NCBI GenBank assembly: GCA_947651395.1
Contig: CANSYW010000001.1
Location: forward strand, 62,001 to 126,000
DNA length: 64,000 bases
Source: an uncultured Pseudoflavonifractor sp.
GTDB lineage: Bacteria > Bacillota > Clostridia > Oscillospirales > Oscillospiraceae
Direction: 5' to 3'
Numbering within the stretch: the first letter of the stretch is position 1; each line of letters starts with the position of its first letter. The position numbers and the translations under genes are program-made. Below are positions 1 to 7,763 of this stretch, one piece after another. The notes below the pieces were generated by a model. It had not been told where the DNA came from. It worked only from the letters and a program-made list of their open reading frames with translations, and did no database searches.

Positions 1-346
1 AGTCATAGTCTCCCGCAAAAAAGGTCTCCCGATCCTCCGGCGTATAACGATAGACAAGGGAAGTAGCCTTACAACCCGGAGCCACCTGGGCCACCCGCTC
101 CGCCATCGTCTGTGCCTTGGGCTTGCCCACCGTGTCCACTGTGGCCTCCAGCTGGCGGTTCAGATTGGATGTGCTTACCTCGCCACAGTCGGCCAGGGTA
201 AGCCGGCCCACACCGGAGCGAGCCAAGGCCTCGGCGCACCAGCTGCCCACGCCGCCAAGCCCCAACACCGCCACATGACTGCGGGAGAGCTTCTCCATCG
301 CCGGACGGCCCAGCAGCATTTCTGTACGGAGAAAGGCGTCCTCCAT
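1..346 (-). CDS. tcdA: tRNA threonylcarbamoyladenosine dehydratase (ThiF/MoeB/HesA family), C-terminus cut by window edge
   Basis: The 115 visible residues are the N-terminus of an E1-like adenylating enzyme. The opening matches TcdA (short lead, LGRPAMEKL, then the nucleotide-binding glycine loop VLGLGGVGSWCAEAL at about residues 27-41), followed by LADCGEVSTSNLNRQ, where family members bind ATP. TcdA cyclises the N6-threonylcarbamoyl group on A37 of ANN-decoding tRNAs. The ATG at 346 is preceded by GGAGGG at 354-360 on the minus strand, which fixes the start. ThiF or MoeB are alternatives because the catalytic half is outside the window, but the start of the protein favours TcdA. Confidence 0.85.
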   Translation of the reverse strand, partial: MEDAFLRTEMLLGRPAMEKLSRSHVAVLGLGGVGSWCAEALARSGVGRLTLADCGEVSTSNLNRQLEATVDTVGKPKAQTMAERVAQVAPGCKATSLVYRYTPEDRETFFAGDYD

Positions 347-405
347 CTTGATATCCCTCCTCAGGAAAAGAGCCGCCCTGTCAAAAGCGTTGTTTTAAGA
401 AACCC

Positions 406-455
406 TGTAGGGGCGGCTATCAGCCGCCCGCGGGCGCATACTATGCGCCCCTACA
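406..455. repeat. REP-like double-hairpin intergenic repeat
   Basis: A 50-bp element bounded by the inverted repeat TGTAGGGGC / GCGCCCCTACA. It contains two further perfect hairpins: GGGCGGCT-ATC-AGCCGCCC at 411-429 and GGGCGCAT-ACT-ATGCGCCC at 432-450. The symmetry continues weakly outside (TAAGAAA to the left, TTTTCTTA to the right). It lies between two minus-strand genes and could act as an mRNA stabiliser, terminator or mobile REP unit. No second copy was seen in this window. Confidence 0.7.
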
Positions 456-503
456 AAGTTTTCTTATCTCAACGCCCCATCGGGCGGCTCCTTTTTGTTC
501 TGT

Positions 504-2195
504 TTAAGCGGCGGGGGACTCCTCGGGCTCCTGGCTCTCAGCGGGGGAGGCAGAGGGGGTGGGAAGGGCATTGCTGACCACACCCACATACTGCATACCG
601 TCCAGAGGAGCGGCCTCCATGGCATCGGTGAGCTCCGTGAGCCACTCGGACTGATCCGTGCTCTGTTTGGCCTGGATGGCGGTGCCCTTCCAGGCGGGCT
701 CCTCAGCCTTCTCAAAGTAGATCACATGCCAGCCGTAATAGGCGGCGTCCTCACCGTTGTGGCACACCAGACCGGTATCTCCCGGCTGGCGGGCGGGATC
801 GAAGATCCAGTCGTTGAACACGCTTACCATGTCGCCCTTGCTGATATAGCTGTAGCGTCCGCCCTTGCCTCTGGAGCCGCCGTCGTCGCTGTGCTCGTCA
901 GCGAGCGCCCCGAAACTCTCGGCGGTGGCGTCGCCGGCCTTCCACTCCTCAAGCAGCGCCTCGGCCTCGGCCTTGGCGGCGTCCATGGCCTCCTGGGTGG
1001 GGGCGCCCTGAGGATCATTCTCGGGCGCGTCGGCCATGATCAGGATATGACGGACATTCACCGTAGGATCGGTGACCAGATAGCGGTCCAAGAAGAGGAC
1101 CACCTGATACCCGTTGGTGGCCTCAATGGCGGTCACATCACCCGCTTTGCGGGCGGAGTCCATGAGCCAGGAGGCGGAGGCGGCGCCGCCGGAGGAAAGC
1201 CGGCTGCCCAGCACCTGCTTCTGCAGGGAGTATCCCTCCACAGCGTAGGCCTCCTTATAGGCCTCCGAGACATACTCGGGCGCCAGCTCAATGAAGGTCT
1301 TCTCCCGGTCGGCGCGGGAAGCGGCCTCCAGCTTGTCCACCGCCTCGTCGGCCCTCTCCTTGGCCTTGGCCATAGCGGCCGCCTTTTCCTCGTCGGTGGC
1401 CTCCACGGTCTTACCCTCAGCGTCGGTGGAGGAGGGGGCGGAGCCGTCTACGGTGAAGATACGGTAGTCATAGCTGTCCAGCGTATCGGGATGCTCATCG
1501 TAATATGCCTTCAGCGCAGCCTCGTCATAGGTGATGCCCTCCTCATGGTGGTCGGCATACTCGGAGGCAAGCACATCGTTGGTGAGATTGCGCACAAAGA
1601 CCTTCTCCGTGACTCCCTTGCCGTAGGACTGGGCAAAGTAGGAGCTGCGGGTCAGGCCGTTCTGGGCGCACACCAGATCCACCTGGGCAAGCTGGTCGTC
1701 AATGGTCTTCTGCCCCTCGGCAGAGAGGGTAAAGTTCTCCGCCTTGGCCTGGGCACACAGAGCGGCGGTCTGCGTCAGGTACTCCAGGGCACTCTCCCGG
1801 AAGGCGTCGGCATAGGTCTTTCCCTCTTCCTCGTTGTACCACTGCACACCCTCGCTGACGCTGGGATCATAGCCCATGGAGATGCCGTAGGCGGCGAACT
1901 GCTGGTACTGGGAATAGGCCGCATTCCGGGCCGACACATAATAATATTGCAGGTCGGCCACGGTATAATCCACGCCGTTCACATTGGCGGCCACGTCGCC
2001 GCCATGATCGGTGCTGCTCAGGCCGTTCCATACCAGAAGGGCGACGGTGGCGGCGGCACAGACCACGCCCACGGCGGTATAGATACTCTTTTTCCGCTTG
2101 GCGGCCTGGGCCTCAGCCAGCTCCTTCTGCTGACGCTGAGTGAGTCCCTCGGCCATCTCGGCCTTCCGCTGTTGTTTTTTATCAGATGCGCTCAT
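504..2195 (-). CDS. Membrane-anchored parvulin-type peptidyl-prolyl isomerase (PpiC/PrsA-SurA like foldase)
   Basis: 563 residues. A charged cytoplasmic start is followed by one membrane segment (about residues 38-57). There is then a long extracytoplasmic chaperone-like helical region, and a PpiC rotamase domain at about 377-495 (opening NVRHILIMAD, with the SDDGGSRGKGG stretch and closing GWHVIYFEK). The tail is rich in Pro, Ser and Glu. Such proteins help secreted and wall proteins fold outside the membrane. The reading frame stays open for 99 codons upstream, but a sigma-A promoter at 2281-2309 and the structured leader place the start at the ATG at 2195. A hairpin (2250-2267) lies in the leader. 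Confidence 0.85.
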   Translation of the reverse strand: MSASDKKQQRKAEMAEGLTQRQQKELAEAQAAKRKKSIYTAVGVVCAAATVALLVWNGLSSTDHGGDVAANVNGVDYTVADLQYYYVSARNAAYSQYQQFAAYGISMGYDPSVSEGVQWYNEEEGKTYADAFRESALEYLTQTAALCAQAKAENFTLSAEGQKTIDDQLAQVDLVCAQNGLTRSSYFAQSYGKGVTEKVFVRNLTNDVLASEYADHHEEGITYDEAALKAYYDEHPDTLDSYDYRIFTVDGSAPSSTDAEGKTVEATDEEKAAAMAKAKERADEAVDKLEAASRADREKTFIELAPEYVSEAYKEAYAVEGYSLQKQVLGSRLSSGGAASASWLMDSARKAGDVTAIEATNGYQVVLFLDRYLVTDPTVNVRHILIMADAPENDPQGAPTQEAMDAAKAEAEALLEEWKAGDATAESFGALADEHSDDGGSRGKGGRYSYISKGDMVSVFNDWIFDPARQPGDTGLVCHNGEDAAYYGWHVIYFEKAEEPAWKGTAIQAKQSTDQSEWLTELTDAMEAAPLDGMQYVGVVSNALPTPSASPAESQEPEESPAA

Positions 2196-2280
2196 GCAGT
2201 TTTCAGTCCTCTCATTTTTTACCTGTGGCCGGGAGCTTGTCCTCGGCCAGAGCGCCTTTGGGCGCTCGACGCATTTTGTT

Positions 2281-2309
2281 ATTATACAAGAATCCGCCCC
2301 TCCTTGCAA
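2281..2309 (-). promoter_or_regulatory. sigma-A promoter of the PpiC gene
   Basis: On the minus strand TTGCAA (2304-2309), 17 bp, TATAAT (2281-2286). The expected transcript starts near 2274 and has an 80-nt leader. Confidence 0.75.
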
Positions 2310-2333
2310 CCCCCAAAAGGGGAGAAAAAAGGA

Positions 2334-2357
2334 AAAACCGCTGTTTCCAGCGGTTTT
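2334..2357 (-). terminator. Intrinsic terminator of the putative 6S RNA
   Basis: Perfect 10-bp stem AAAACCGCTG / CAGCGGTTTT with a TTTC loop. On the minus strand it is followed by a U-rich tract. Confidence 0.8.
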
Positions 2358-2364
2358 CAAAAAA

Positions 2365-2528
2365 TAGACCCCCCACCTTAGCCGTGTGGACCCATTTAAA
2401 ACCTGCACGTCTCCGGCAGGTGGGTCGCCTCCGTACCGTTTCACCGCTTCCAACTTCCGGCCATAGGCCGGGAGGCCTGCGAACCACGGCACAAGTCGGC
2501 GTCCCGTTTCATAAATGTGGGTTTAAAA
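2365..2528 (-). ncRNA. Structured small RNA, possibly 6S RNA (SsrS)
   Basis: About 165 nt without a credible reading frame, ending in a clean intrinsic terminator. The two ends pair on the minus strand (ACCCACATTTA near 2521 with TAAATGGGT near 2395). There is an apical hairpin CCGGCC-TAT-GGCCGG (2459-2475 region) and a small hairpin CCTGC...GCAGG near the 3' side (about 2402-2421). Length, a closing stem, a long interrupted helix and a small 3'-side hairpin fit 6S RNA of Firmicutes, which traps RNA polymerase holoenzyme. No promoter is obvious, so it may be processed from the DUF1292 transcript. The identity is inference; the structure is seen. Confidence 0.5.
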
Positions 2529-2561
2529 GGGCCCATCACGCACCAGGCAGGGGAGAGCGGA

Positions 2562-2858
2562 TCAATTCTCGCCCTGCCCGCCTTCCTCCTGAAACAGGGC
2601 GTCCATAAACTGATCGTAGACCTCCTCCAGCTCCTCCTCCGAGTCCAGCGTAGACAGTTGCTCCTCGCCGTCTGCCTCCACGACTTTAAGGATGATGAGT
2701 CCGGCCTCCTCCTCCGTGTCCTCCTCGCCGGTGTCAGCGGGGAAGAAAGCCATATAGATCTGGCCGTTATACTCTATGGTGTCCACATGCTCCAGTTCAA
2801 ATTCATTGCCCTCTTCGTCGGTGACGGAGATGAAATCGGGGCCAAATTCCTCGCTCAC
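2562..2858 (-). CDS. DUF1292 domain protein (YrzB-like), GTG start
   Basis: 98 residues, very acidic. The core FISVTDEEGNEFELEHVDTIEYNGQ and the later GLIILKV strand are the DUF1292 signature, a widespread small Firmicute family of unknown function. The frame extends upstream to a TTG at 2924, but that codon overlaps the -35 box of the promoter at 2896-2924. The GTG at 2858 has GAGG 8 nt upstream, so it is preferred. The gene is monocistronic apart from the small RNA that follows it. Confidence 0.8.
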   Translation of the reverse strand: MSEEFGPDFISVTDEEGNEFELEHVDTIEYNGQIYMAFFPADTGEEDTEEEAGLIILKVVEADGEEQLSTLDSEEELEEVYDQFMDALFQEEGGQGEN

Positions 2859-2895
2859 GGTCAACGCCTCACTTTCGGATAATTTCGGTGATTCT

Positions 2896-2924
2896 ATTTT
2901 ACCCTGTGGTGTGGGAAAAAGCAA
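2896..2924 (-). promoter_or_regulatory. sigma-A promoter of the DUF1292 gene
   Basis: Minus strand TTGCTT (2919-2924), 17 bp, TAAAAT (2896-2901). It decides the start codon of the DUF1292 gene. Confidence 0.7.
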
Positions 2925-2998
2925 GGGTGGAGTATGCTAAAATTTTACAACGGCACACGAAGCATTACCGGCTAAGGGGAAGACGGGAATTTTTAGGG

Positions 2999-3026
2999 TG
3001 GACAAACTGTAAACTGGTGGTATAAT
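2999..3026 (+). promoter_or_regulatory. sigma-A promoter of the penicillin-binding protein gene
   Basis: TGGACA (2999-3004), 16 bp, TATAAT (3021-3026), about 57 bp before the start codon. Confidence 0.7.
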
Positions 3027-3082
3027 ATAGAAGTCTATTTTTACCCATTTGACAGTCCGCCTATCGGAACGGAGGTGTCAAT

Positions 3083-5803
3083 ATGCCTGAAGAGCATATG
3101 CCCCATTCCCCGGCCAGACCGCCCCAAAGCACGCCGCGCTCGCCGAGGAAGAAAAAGCCCACATGGAAAAAAGTTGTTGGCAGGGTATTTACCATCATCG
3201 GTACCCTGATCCTGATCCTTGCCATTACCGGCTCCTTTTTGGCCTGCTTTGCCGCGGTATACATCAAAAATGTGATCCTGCCAAAGACAGAGCTGAATGT
3301 GGCCGACTACAACATGGATCTGTCCAGCGCCATTTATTATACCGATCCCACAACCGGAGCTGTAATGGAGTACGAGACTCTCCACGGCGATCAAAACCGG
3401 GTGTGGCTGCGCTATGATCAGCTGCCGCAGGATCTGATCCACGCGGCCGTTGCCATTGAGGATCGCCGGTTCTACCAGCACCACGGCGTGGACTGGATCC
3501 GTACGGCCAAGAGTGTGTTGACCATGTTTACCGGTGGCCGGATCCAGGGCGGCTCCACCATCACCCAGCAGCTGATCAAAAACCTGACCCAGTATGACGA
3601 CGTGACGGTCAAGCGGAAGGTACAGGAAATTTTCACCGCGCTGGAATTTGATAAAAAATACTCCAAGGATCAGACGCTGGAGTGGTATCTCAACTATATT
3701 TATTTCGGCCGGAAGTGCTACGGCGTATACACCGCATCCTATGCCTATTTCGGCAAGGATGTGTCACAGCTGAACCTGGCCGAGTGCGCCAGTCTCATCA
3801 GCATCACCAACAATCCCTCCCTTTACGATCCTTACACCAATCTGGAAAACAACACCACCCGCCGGGGCTATGTGCTGGACGCCATGGCCAGAGACGGGTA
3901 TATCTCCCAGGAGGAATGTGATGCGGCCAAGGCGGAGGAGCTGGACTTCCACTCCGGGCAGAGCGACGGTCAGCAGAGCTCCCTGTACAGCTGGTATACC
4001 GAGCAGGTCATCTCCGATGTGACAAAGGATCTGATGAATACCTACGGCTATTCCGAGCTGGTGGCCTCCAACATGGTATACTCCAGCGGCCTGAAGATCT
4101 ACGCCTGCATCGATCCCCAGGTCCAGGCGGCGGTGGATAACATCTACTCCAACGCGGAGAACCTGCCCTATACCTCCGCCTCCGGCCAACAGCTCCAGTC
4201 CGCCATCGTGGTGGTGGACACCCAGGGCAATGTGGCCGCTCTGGCGGGCAAGATGGGGGAGAAGACCGTAGAGGACACCCTGGGCTATAACATGGCCTCC
4301 CGGGCCCAGCGTCAGCCCGGCTCTTCCATTAAGCCCCTGGCGGTCTATGCTCCGGCCCTGGAGATGGGCCTCGTTACGCCCTATTCTGTTTTTGAGGACG
4401 GCCCACCCATGCTTCTCAACGGCGATCCCTGGCCCTCCAACGTAAACCACCGCTATACCGGCCAGATGACCGTATCCCGGGCGGTGGCGGACTCCACCAA
4501 TACGGTGGCGGTACGGGTCCTTCAGCGGGTGACCCCCGAGGTGGGCTTTGAGTATCTGACGGACAAATTCCACATCGATCCCAACCACCTGGTGGTCAGT
4601 GAGGATATCAAGGGCACCACCTTCTCCGACATCGGATATTCCCAAATGGCCCTGGGCGGCCTGACCAAGGGCGTTACCACCCTGGATATGGCGGGGGCCT
4701 ACGCGGTCTTTCCCCGGAACGGCATCTATGTAGAGCCCAGGACCTACTCCCGGGTGGAGGATCAGAACGGAAAGATCCTTTTGTCCAAAGAGACTGTTGG
4801 CGAGCCTGTTTTGAAGGAAAAGACGGTCTTCTATATCAATGAACTGCTCAAAGGGGTCGTGAACGGGGGAGGCGGCAGCGCCGCGGCTCTTTCGGGCATG
4901 ACCGTGGCAGGTAAAACGGGTTCCACCTCCTCCAACAATGACCGGTGGTTTGTGGGCTATACGCCCTACTATACCGCCGCCGTATGGGTGGGCTACCGTA
5001 CCCCGGAGCGGGTGCGGGTCTCCGGGGACAACCCGGCGGCCGTGCTGTGGCGGAAGGTGATGAGCCAGGTTCACGAAAACCTGGAAAACAAGGACTTCCC
5101 CCGGCCGGACGGACTGGTTCCGGTGGAATACTGTATGGACACCGGTCTCCGGGCCACCGATGAGTGCCGCAGTGATCTGCGTGGCAGCCGGGCGGCCGTC
5201 GGCTATCTCTATCCGGAGGATGCTCCTTTGGAGGACTGCGCGGCCCATGTCATGACGGAGGTCTGCACCGCCGATCCCGTTCTGAAGGAGGACGGGACTT
5301 TCACAGGCCGCTATCACCTGGCCGGCGAGTTCTGTCCCGAAGTCACCTGGAACGAGGACGGAACCGCCAACATGGGCAAGATCAGCGTTGCTGTGCTGGA
5401 TATGGAGCGGGAATATATCGGCGATGTGCATCCCGAGGATGACGCCTACTTCCTGTCCGCGCTGGAAACTGTGGGCCCCTGTACCGTCCACACCTCCGAG
5501 ATCCCTGTAGAGCCGGTTCCCTATGACCCGGCCGCCTTCGACATCACCAATCCCTCCACCTGGCCCTCCAAGGAGGACGACCCCTTCTTTGACGCCGGCG
5601 ATCCCTCCACCTGGCCCTCCTCCGGAGGACATCTTCCCCGTCCTGGGGAGGGAGAGGACCCCACTCATACCCCCGATCCCGGTACGACCACCCATCCCGA
5701 TCCTCCGGTGACCAGCGAGCCCCCTGTGACCAACTTCACTCCGCCGCCGACACTGCCCTCGGCACCGCCGGCTGAGGAGCCGCTGCTCCCCCCGGGAGCC
5801 TGA
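3083..5803 (+). CDS. Class A penicillin-binding protein (bifunctional transglycosylase/transpeptidase, PBP1A type)
   Basis: 906 residues. Basic, proline-rich cytoplasmic start, one membrane anchor (about 36-60), then a GT51 glycosyltransferase domain with the IEDRRFY motif near residue 125 (catalytic Glu) and GGSTITQQLIKN near 156. The transpeptidase domain has all three motifs: SSIK near 414, STN near 470 and KTG near 611. It polymerises and cross-links peptidoglycan outside the membrane. The C-terminal 110 residues are a Pro/Asp/Thr-rich tail containing PSTWPS twice. GGAGGTG at 3071-3077 supports the start. It has its own promoter and is followed by a strong terminator. Confidence 0.93.
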   Translation: MPEEHMPHSPARPPQSTPRSPRKKKPTWKKVVGRVFTIIGTLILILAITGSFLACFAAVYIKNVILPKTELNVADYNMDLSSAIYYTDPTTGAVMEYETLHGDQNRVWLRYDQLPQDLIHAAVAIEDRRFYQHHGVDWIRTAKSVLTMFTGGRIQGGSTITQQLIKNLTQYDDVTVKRKVQEIFTALEFDKKYSKDQTLEWYLNYIYFGRKCYGVYTASYAYFGKDVSQLNLAECASLISITNNPSLYDPYTNLENNTTRRGYVLDAMARDGYISQEECDAAKAEELDFHSGQSDGQQSSLYSWYTEQVISDVTKDLMNTYGYSELVASNMVYSSGLKIYACIDPQVQAAVDNIYSNAENLPYTSASGQQLQSAIVVVDTQGNVAALAGKMGEKTVEDTLGYNMASRAQRQPGSSIKPLAVYAPALEMGLVTPYSVFEDGPPMLLNGDPWPSNVNHRYTGQMTVSRAVADSTNTVAVRVLQRVTPEVGFEYLTDKFHIDPNHLVVSEDIKGTTFSDIGYSQMALGGLTKGVTTLDMAGAYAVFPRNGIYVEPRTYSRVEDQNGKILLSKETVGEPVLKEKTVFYINELLKGVVNGGGGSAAALSGMTVAGKTGSTSSNNDRWFVGYTPYYTAAVWVGYRTPERVRVSGDNPAAVLWRKVMSQVHENLENKDFPRPDGLVPVEYCMDTGLRATDECRSDLRGSRAAVGYLYPEDAPLEDCAAHVMTEVCTADPVLKEDGTFTGRYHLAGEFCPEVTWNEDGTANMGKISVAVLDMEREYIGDVHPEDDAYFLSALETVGPCTVHTSEIPVEPVPYDPAAFDITNPSTWPSKEDDPFFDAGDPSTWPSSGGHLPRPGEGEDPTHTPDPGTTTHPDPPVTSEPPVTNFTPPPTLPSAPPAEEPLLPPGA

Positions 5804-5818
5804 ACATCAAACATTTTA

Positions 5819-5849
5819 CGAAAGAGCGCGCCTGAGGCGCGCTCTTTCG
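5819..5849 (+). terminator. Intrinsic terminator after the PBP gene
   Basis: Perfect 14-bp stem CGAAAGAGCGCGCC / GGCGCGCTCTTTCG with a TGA loop. It lacks a long T-run but is isolated between two transcription units. Confidence 0.75.
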
Positions 5850-5914
5850 TGATTTCCGGCAAATTTCCCCTTCCATTGCCGAGAGACGTTGGGTAGTTTT
5901 CTCACATTTTCCCG

Positions 5915-5943
5915 TTGCGTCAAAGCCACAGTCGTGATACAAT
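5915..5943 (+). promoter_or_regulatory. sigma-A promoter of the ACT-hom-lysC operon
   Basis: TTGCGT (5915-5920), 17 bp, TACAAT (5938-5943). Confidence 0.65.
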
Positions 5944-6015
5944 ATACCACAGTACGCGAACAAATGGCTTTGACGGGTGGACAGCACCTTGATGAAAAAG
6001 GGGGGTTAACATAAA

Positions 6016-6456
6016 ATGGGAGTATTGTCCCAATACTTTATCGTGGAGGCGTCGGCACTGCCTGAGATCTTCCTGAAGGTGGCGGAAGCCAAGCGGCTGC
6101 TGGAGATCGGCGAGGCGCAGACGGTGAACCAGGCCGCTCAGCGGGTGGGCCTCAGCCGCAGCGCTTTTTATAAGTATAAGGACGCCGTGCGGCCCTTTAA
6201 CGATATGGTCAACGGCCGTATCGTCACCTTCCAGATCCTGCTGAAAAATGAGCCCGGCGTACTCTCCGCGGTGCTCAACAACTTTGCCCGGTGCGGGGCC
6301 AATATCCTGACCATCAATCAGGGGGTCCCGGCGGGAGGAAGCGCCGTGGTAAACATCGGCGCGGAGACCTCCGGGCTGGTGATGACCACGGAGGAGATGC
6401 TCTCACGGGTGGCCGGCGAGGCGGGCGTTGTCCGCTGTGAGATATTGGCGGGCTGA
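6016..6456 (+). CDS. ACT domain regulator of the UPF0735/PheB type
   Basis: 146 residues. The N-terminal 60 residues contain a helix-turn-helix-like stretch (VNQAAQRVGLSRSAFYKYKD). An ACT domain follows from about residue 69 (GRIVTFQILLKNEPGVLSAVLNNFARCGANILTINQ region). ACT domains bind amino acids, and the gene lies 24 bp before hom in one transcription unit, so a role in sensing an aspartate-family or aromatic amino acid is a fair inference; the ligand is unknown. GGGGGG about 10 nt before the ATG is the likely ribosome-binding site. Confidence 0.8.
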   Translation: MGVLSQYFIVEASALPEIFLKVAEAKRLLEIGEAQTVNQAAQRVGLSRSAFYKYKDAVRPFNDMVNGRIVTFQILLKNEPGVLSAVLNNFARCGANILTINQGVPAGGSAVVNIGAETSGLVMTTEEMLSRVAGEAGVVRCEILAG

Positions 6457-6480
6457 GTGCCCGGTGAAAGGAGATAACAC

Positions 6481-7701
6481 ATGGCAAAGGTCGCTATATT
6501 GGGCTTTGGCGTTGTGGGTTCCGGTGTGGCTGAGGTGCTTGCGCGCAACGGAGCCCATATCGGGCAAAAGCTTCACTCCAATGTGGAACTGAAATATATT
6601 CTGGATCGCCGGGACTTTCCCGACAGTCCTTTTTCCCCCAGGATCATCCATGACTTTGACCTCATTGAACGGGACCCCGAGGTGGAGGTCGTGGTGGAGA
6701 CCATCGGCGGGGCCGGAGCCGCAAAGGAGTTTACCCTGCGGGCCCTGGCCGCGGGAAAAAGCGTGGTCACCTCCAACAAGGAGCTGGTGGCCAAGCATGG
6801 CTATGATTTGATGAAGCTGGCTCAGGAGCACAATGTGAGTTATCTATACGAGGCCAGCGTGGGAGGAGGCATCCCCATCATCCGCCCCCTGAAGCAGTGT
6901 CTGGCCGCAAATGAGATCACCGAGATCTGCGGCATTCTCAACGGAACCACCAACTATATCCTCACCCGGATGATCCGGGCCGGCCTCAGCTTTGACGCCG
7001 CGCTGAAGGAGGCTCAGGAAAACGGTTACGCGGAAGCGGATCCCACCGCTGATGTGGCCGGCCACGACGCCTGCCGCAAGATCTGCATTCTGGCCTCGCT
7101 GGCTTTCGGCCGGCACATCTATCCCGAGCAGGTCCCCACCGAGGGGATCGACCGGGTGTCTCTGGCCGACGTGGCCTACGCCGACGCCTGTGGCCGGAAG
7201 ATCAAGCTTCTTGGCCGCGCCATTCTGGAAGAGGATGGGAAGATCCAGGCCTTTGTGGCTCCACATCTGATCGGCGGGGAGGTCCCTCTGGCCGGAGTGG
7301 AAGATGTTTTCAACGCCATTGCGGTCAAGGGCAATGCCATTGGAGACGTGATGTTCTATGGCAGAGGAGCGGGAAAGCTGCCCACCGCCTCCGCCGTTGT
7401 GGCCGACGTGATGGATGCCGTAGGCCGCAGGGATCGGCCCAAATTCATGGACTGGGGGCCGGGAAGCAAGGATGTGACCGCGGATATCCGCACCCTGGCC
7501 ACCCGCTGGTATGTCCGTGTCCGCGGAGAGGCGGGAAGGGCGCTGCCGGAGCGGCTGGATGTGGAGCGGTTCCTGGCCCGATCCGGAGCGCCGACGGGGG
7601 AGACCGCCTTCATCACCAAAGCGCCTTTGACCCGCGGGGCCCTGGACAACGCCCTGGAAGGGCTGGAGATCCTCTCGGCCTTCCGGGTACTGGAGGACTG
7701 A
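6481..7701 (+). CDS. hom: Homoserine dehydrogenase
   Basis: 406 residues. Rossmann NAD(P)-binding motif GFGVVGSGV at 8-16, the substrate domain with GILNGTTNYILT and EAQENGYAEADPTADV (the catalytic Lys/Glu region), and a C-terminal ACT-like domain from about 330 that usually gives feedback control by threonine. It reduces aspartate semialdehyde to homoserine, the branch point to threonine and methionine. The start follows AAAGGAG by 5-6 nt. lysC follows 62 bp later; asd is 30 kb away on the other strand. Confidence 0.95.
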   Translation: MAKVAILGFGVVGSGVAEVLARNGAHIGQKLHSNVELKYILDRRDFPDSPFSPRIIHDFDLIERDPEVEVVVETIGGAGAAKEFTLRALAAGKSVVTSNKELVAKHGYDLMKLAQEHNVSYLYEASVGGGIPIIRPLKQCLAANEITEICGILNGTTNYILTRMIRAGLSFDAALKEAQENGYAEADPTADVAGHDACRKICILASLAFGRHIYPEQVPTEGIDRVSLADVAYADACGRKIKLLGRAILEEDGKIQAFVAPHLIGGEVPLAGVEDVFNAIAVKGNAIGDVMFYGRGAGKLPTASAVVADVMDAVGRRDRPKFMDWGPGSKDVTADIRTLATRWYVRVRGEAGRALPERLDVERFLARSGAPTGETAFITKAPLTRGALDNALEGLEILSAFRVLED

Positions 7702-7763
7702 CCGTGAGGAGCCGGTCGGCATAAAATAGGACGTGGAAACCTGTAAGGGGGTAACTGTTTCAT

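Noticed and set aside
495-2381. A 628-codon plus-strand frame opposite the PpiC gene, and similar long antisense frames at 3764-5695, 7356-9683, 18049-19854, 25521-28334 and 36651-38651
   Set aside because: All are exact antisense shadows of well-identified genes in GC-rich DNA.
7702-7763. Lysine or threonine riboswitch before lysC or asd
   Set aside because: The 62-bp gap before lysC and the 80-nt asd leader are too short and lack the L-box core.
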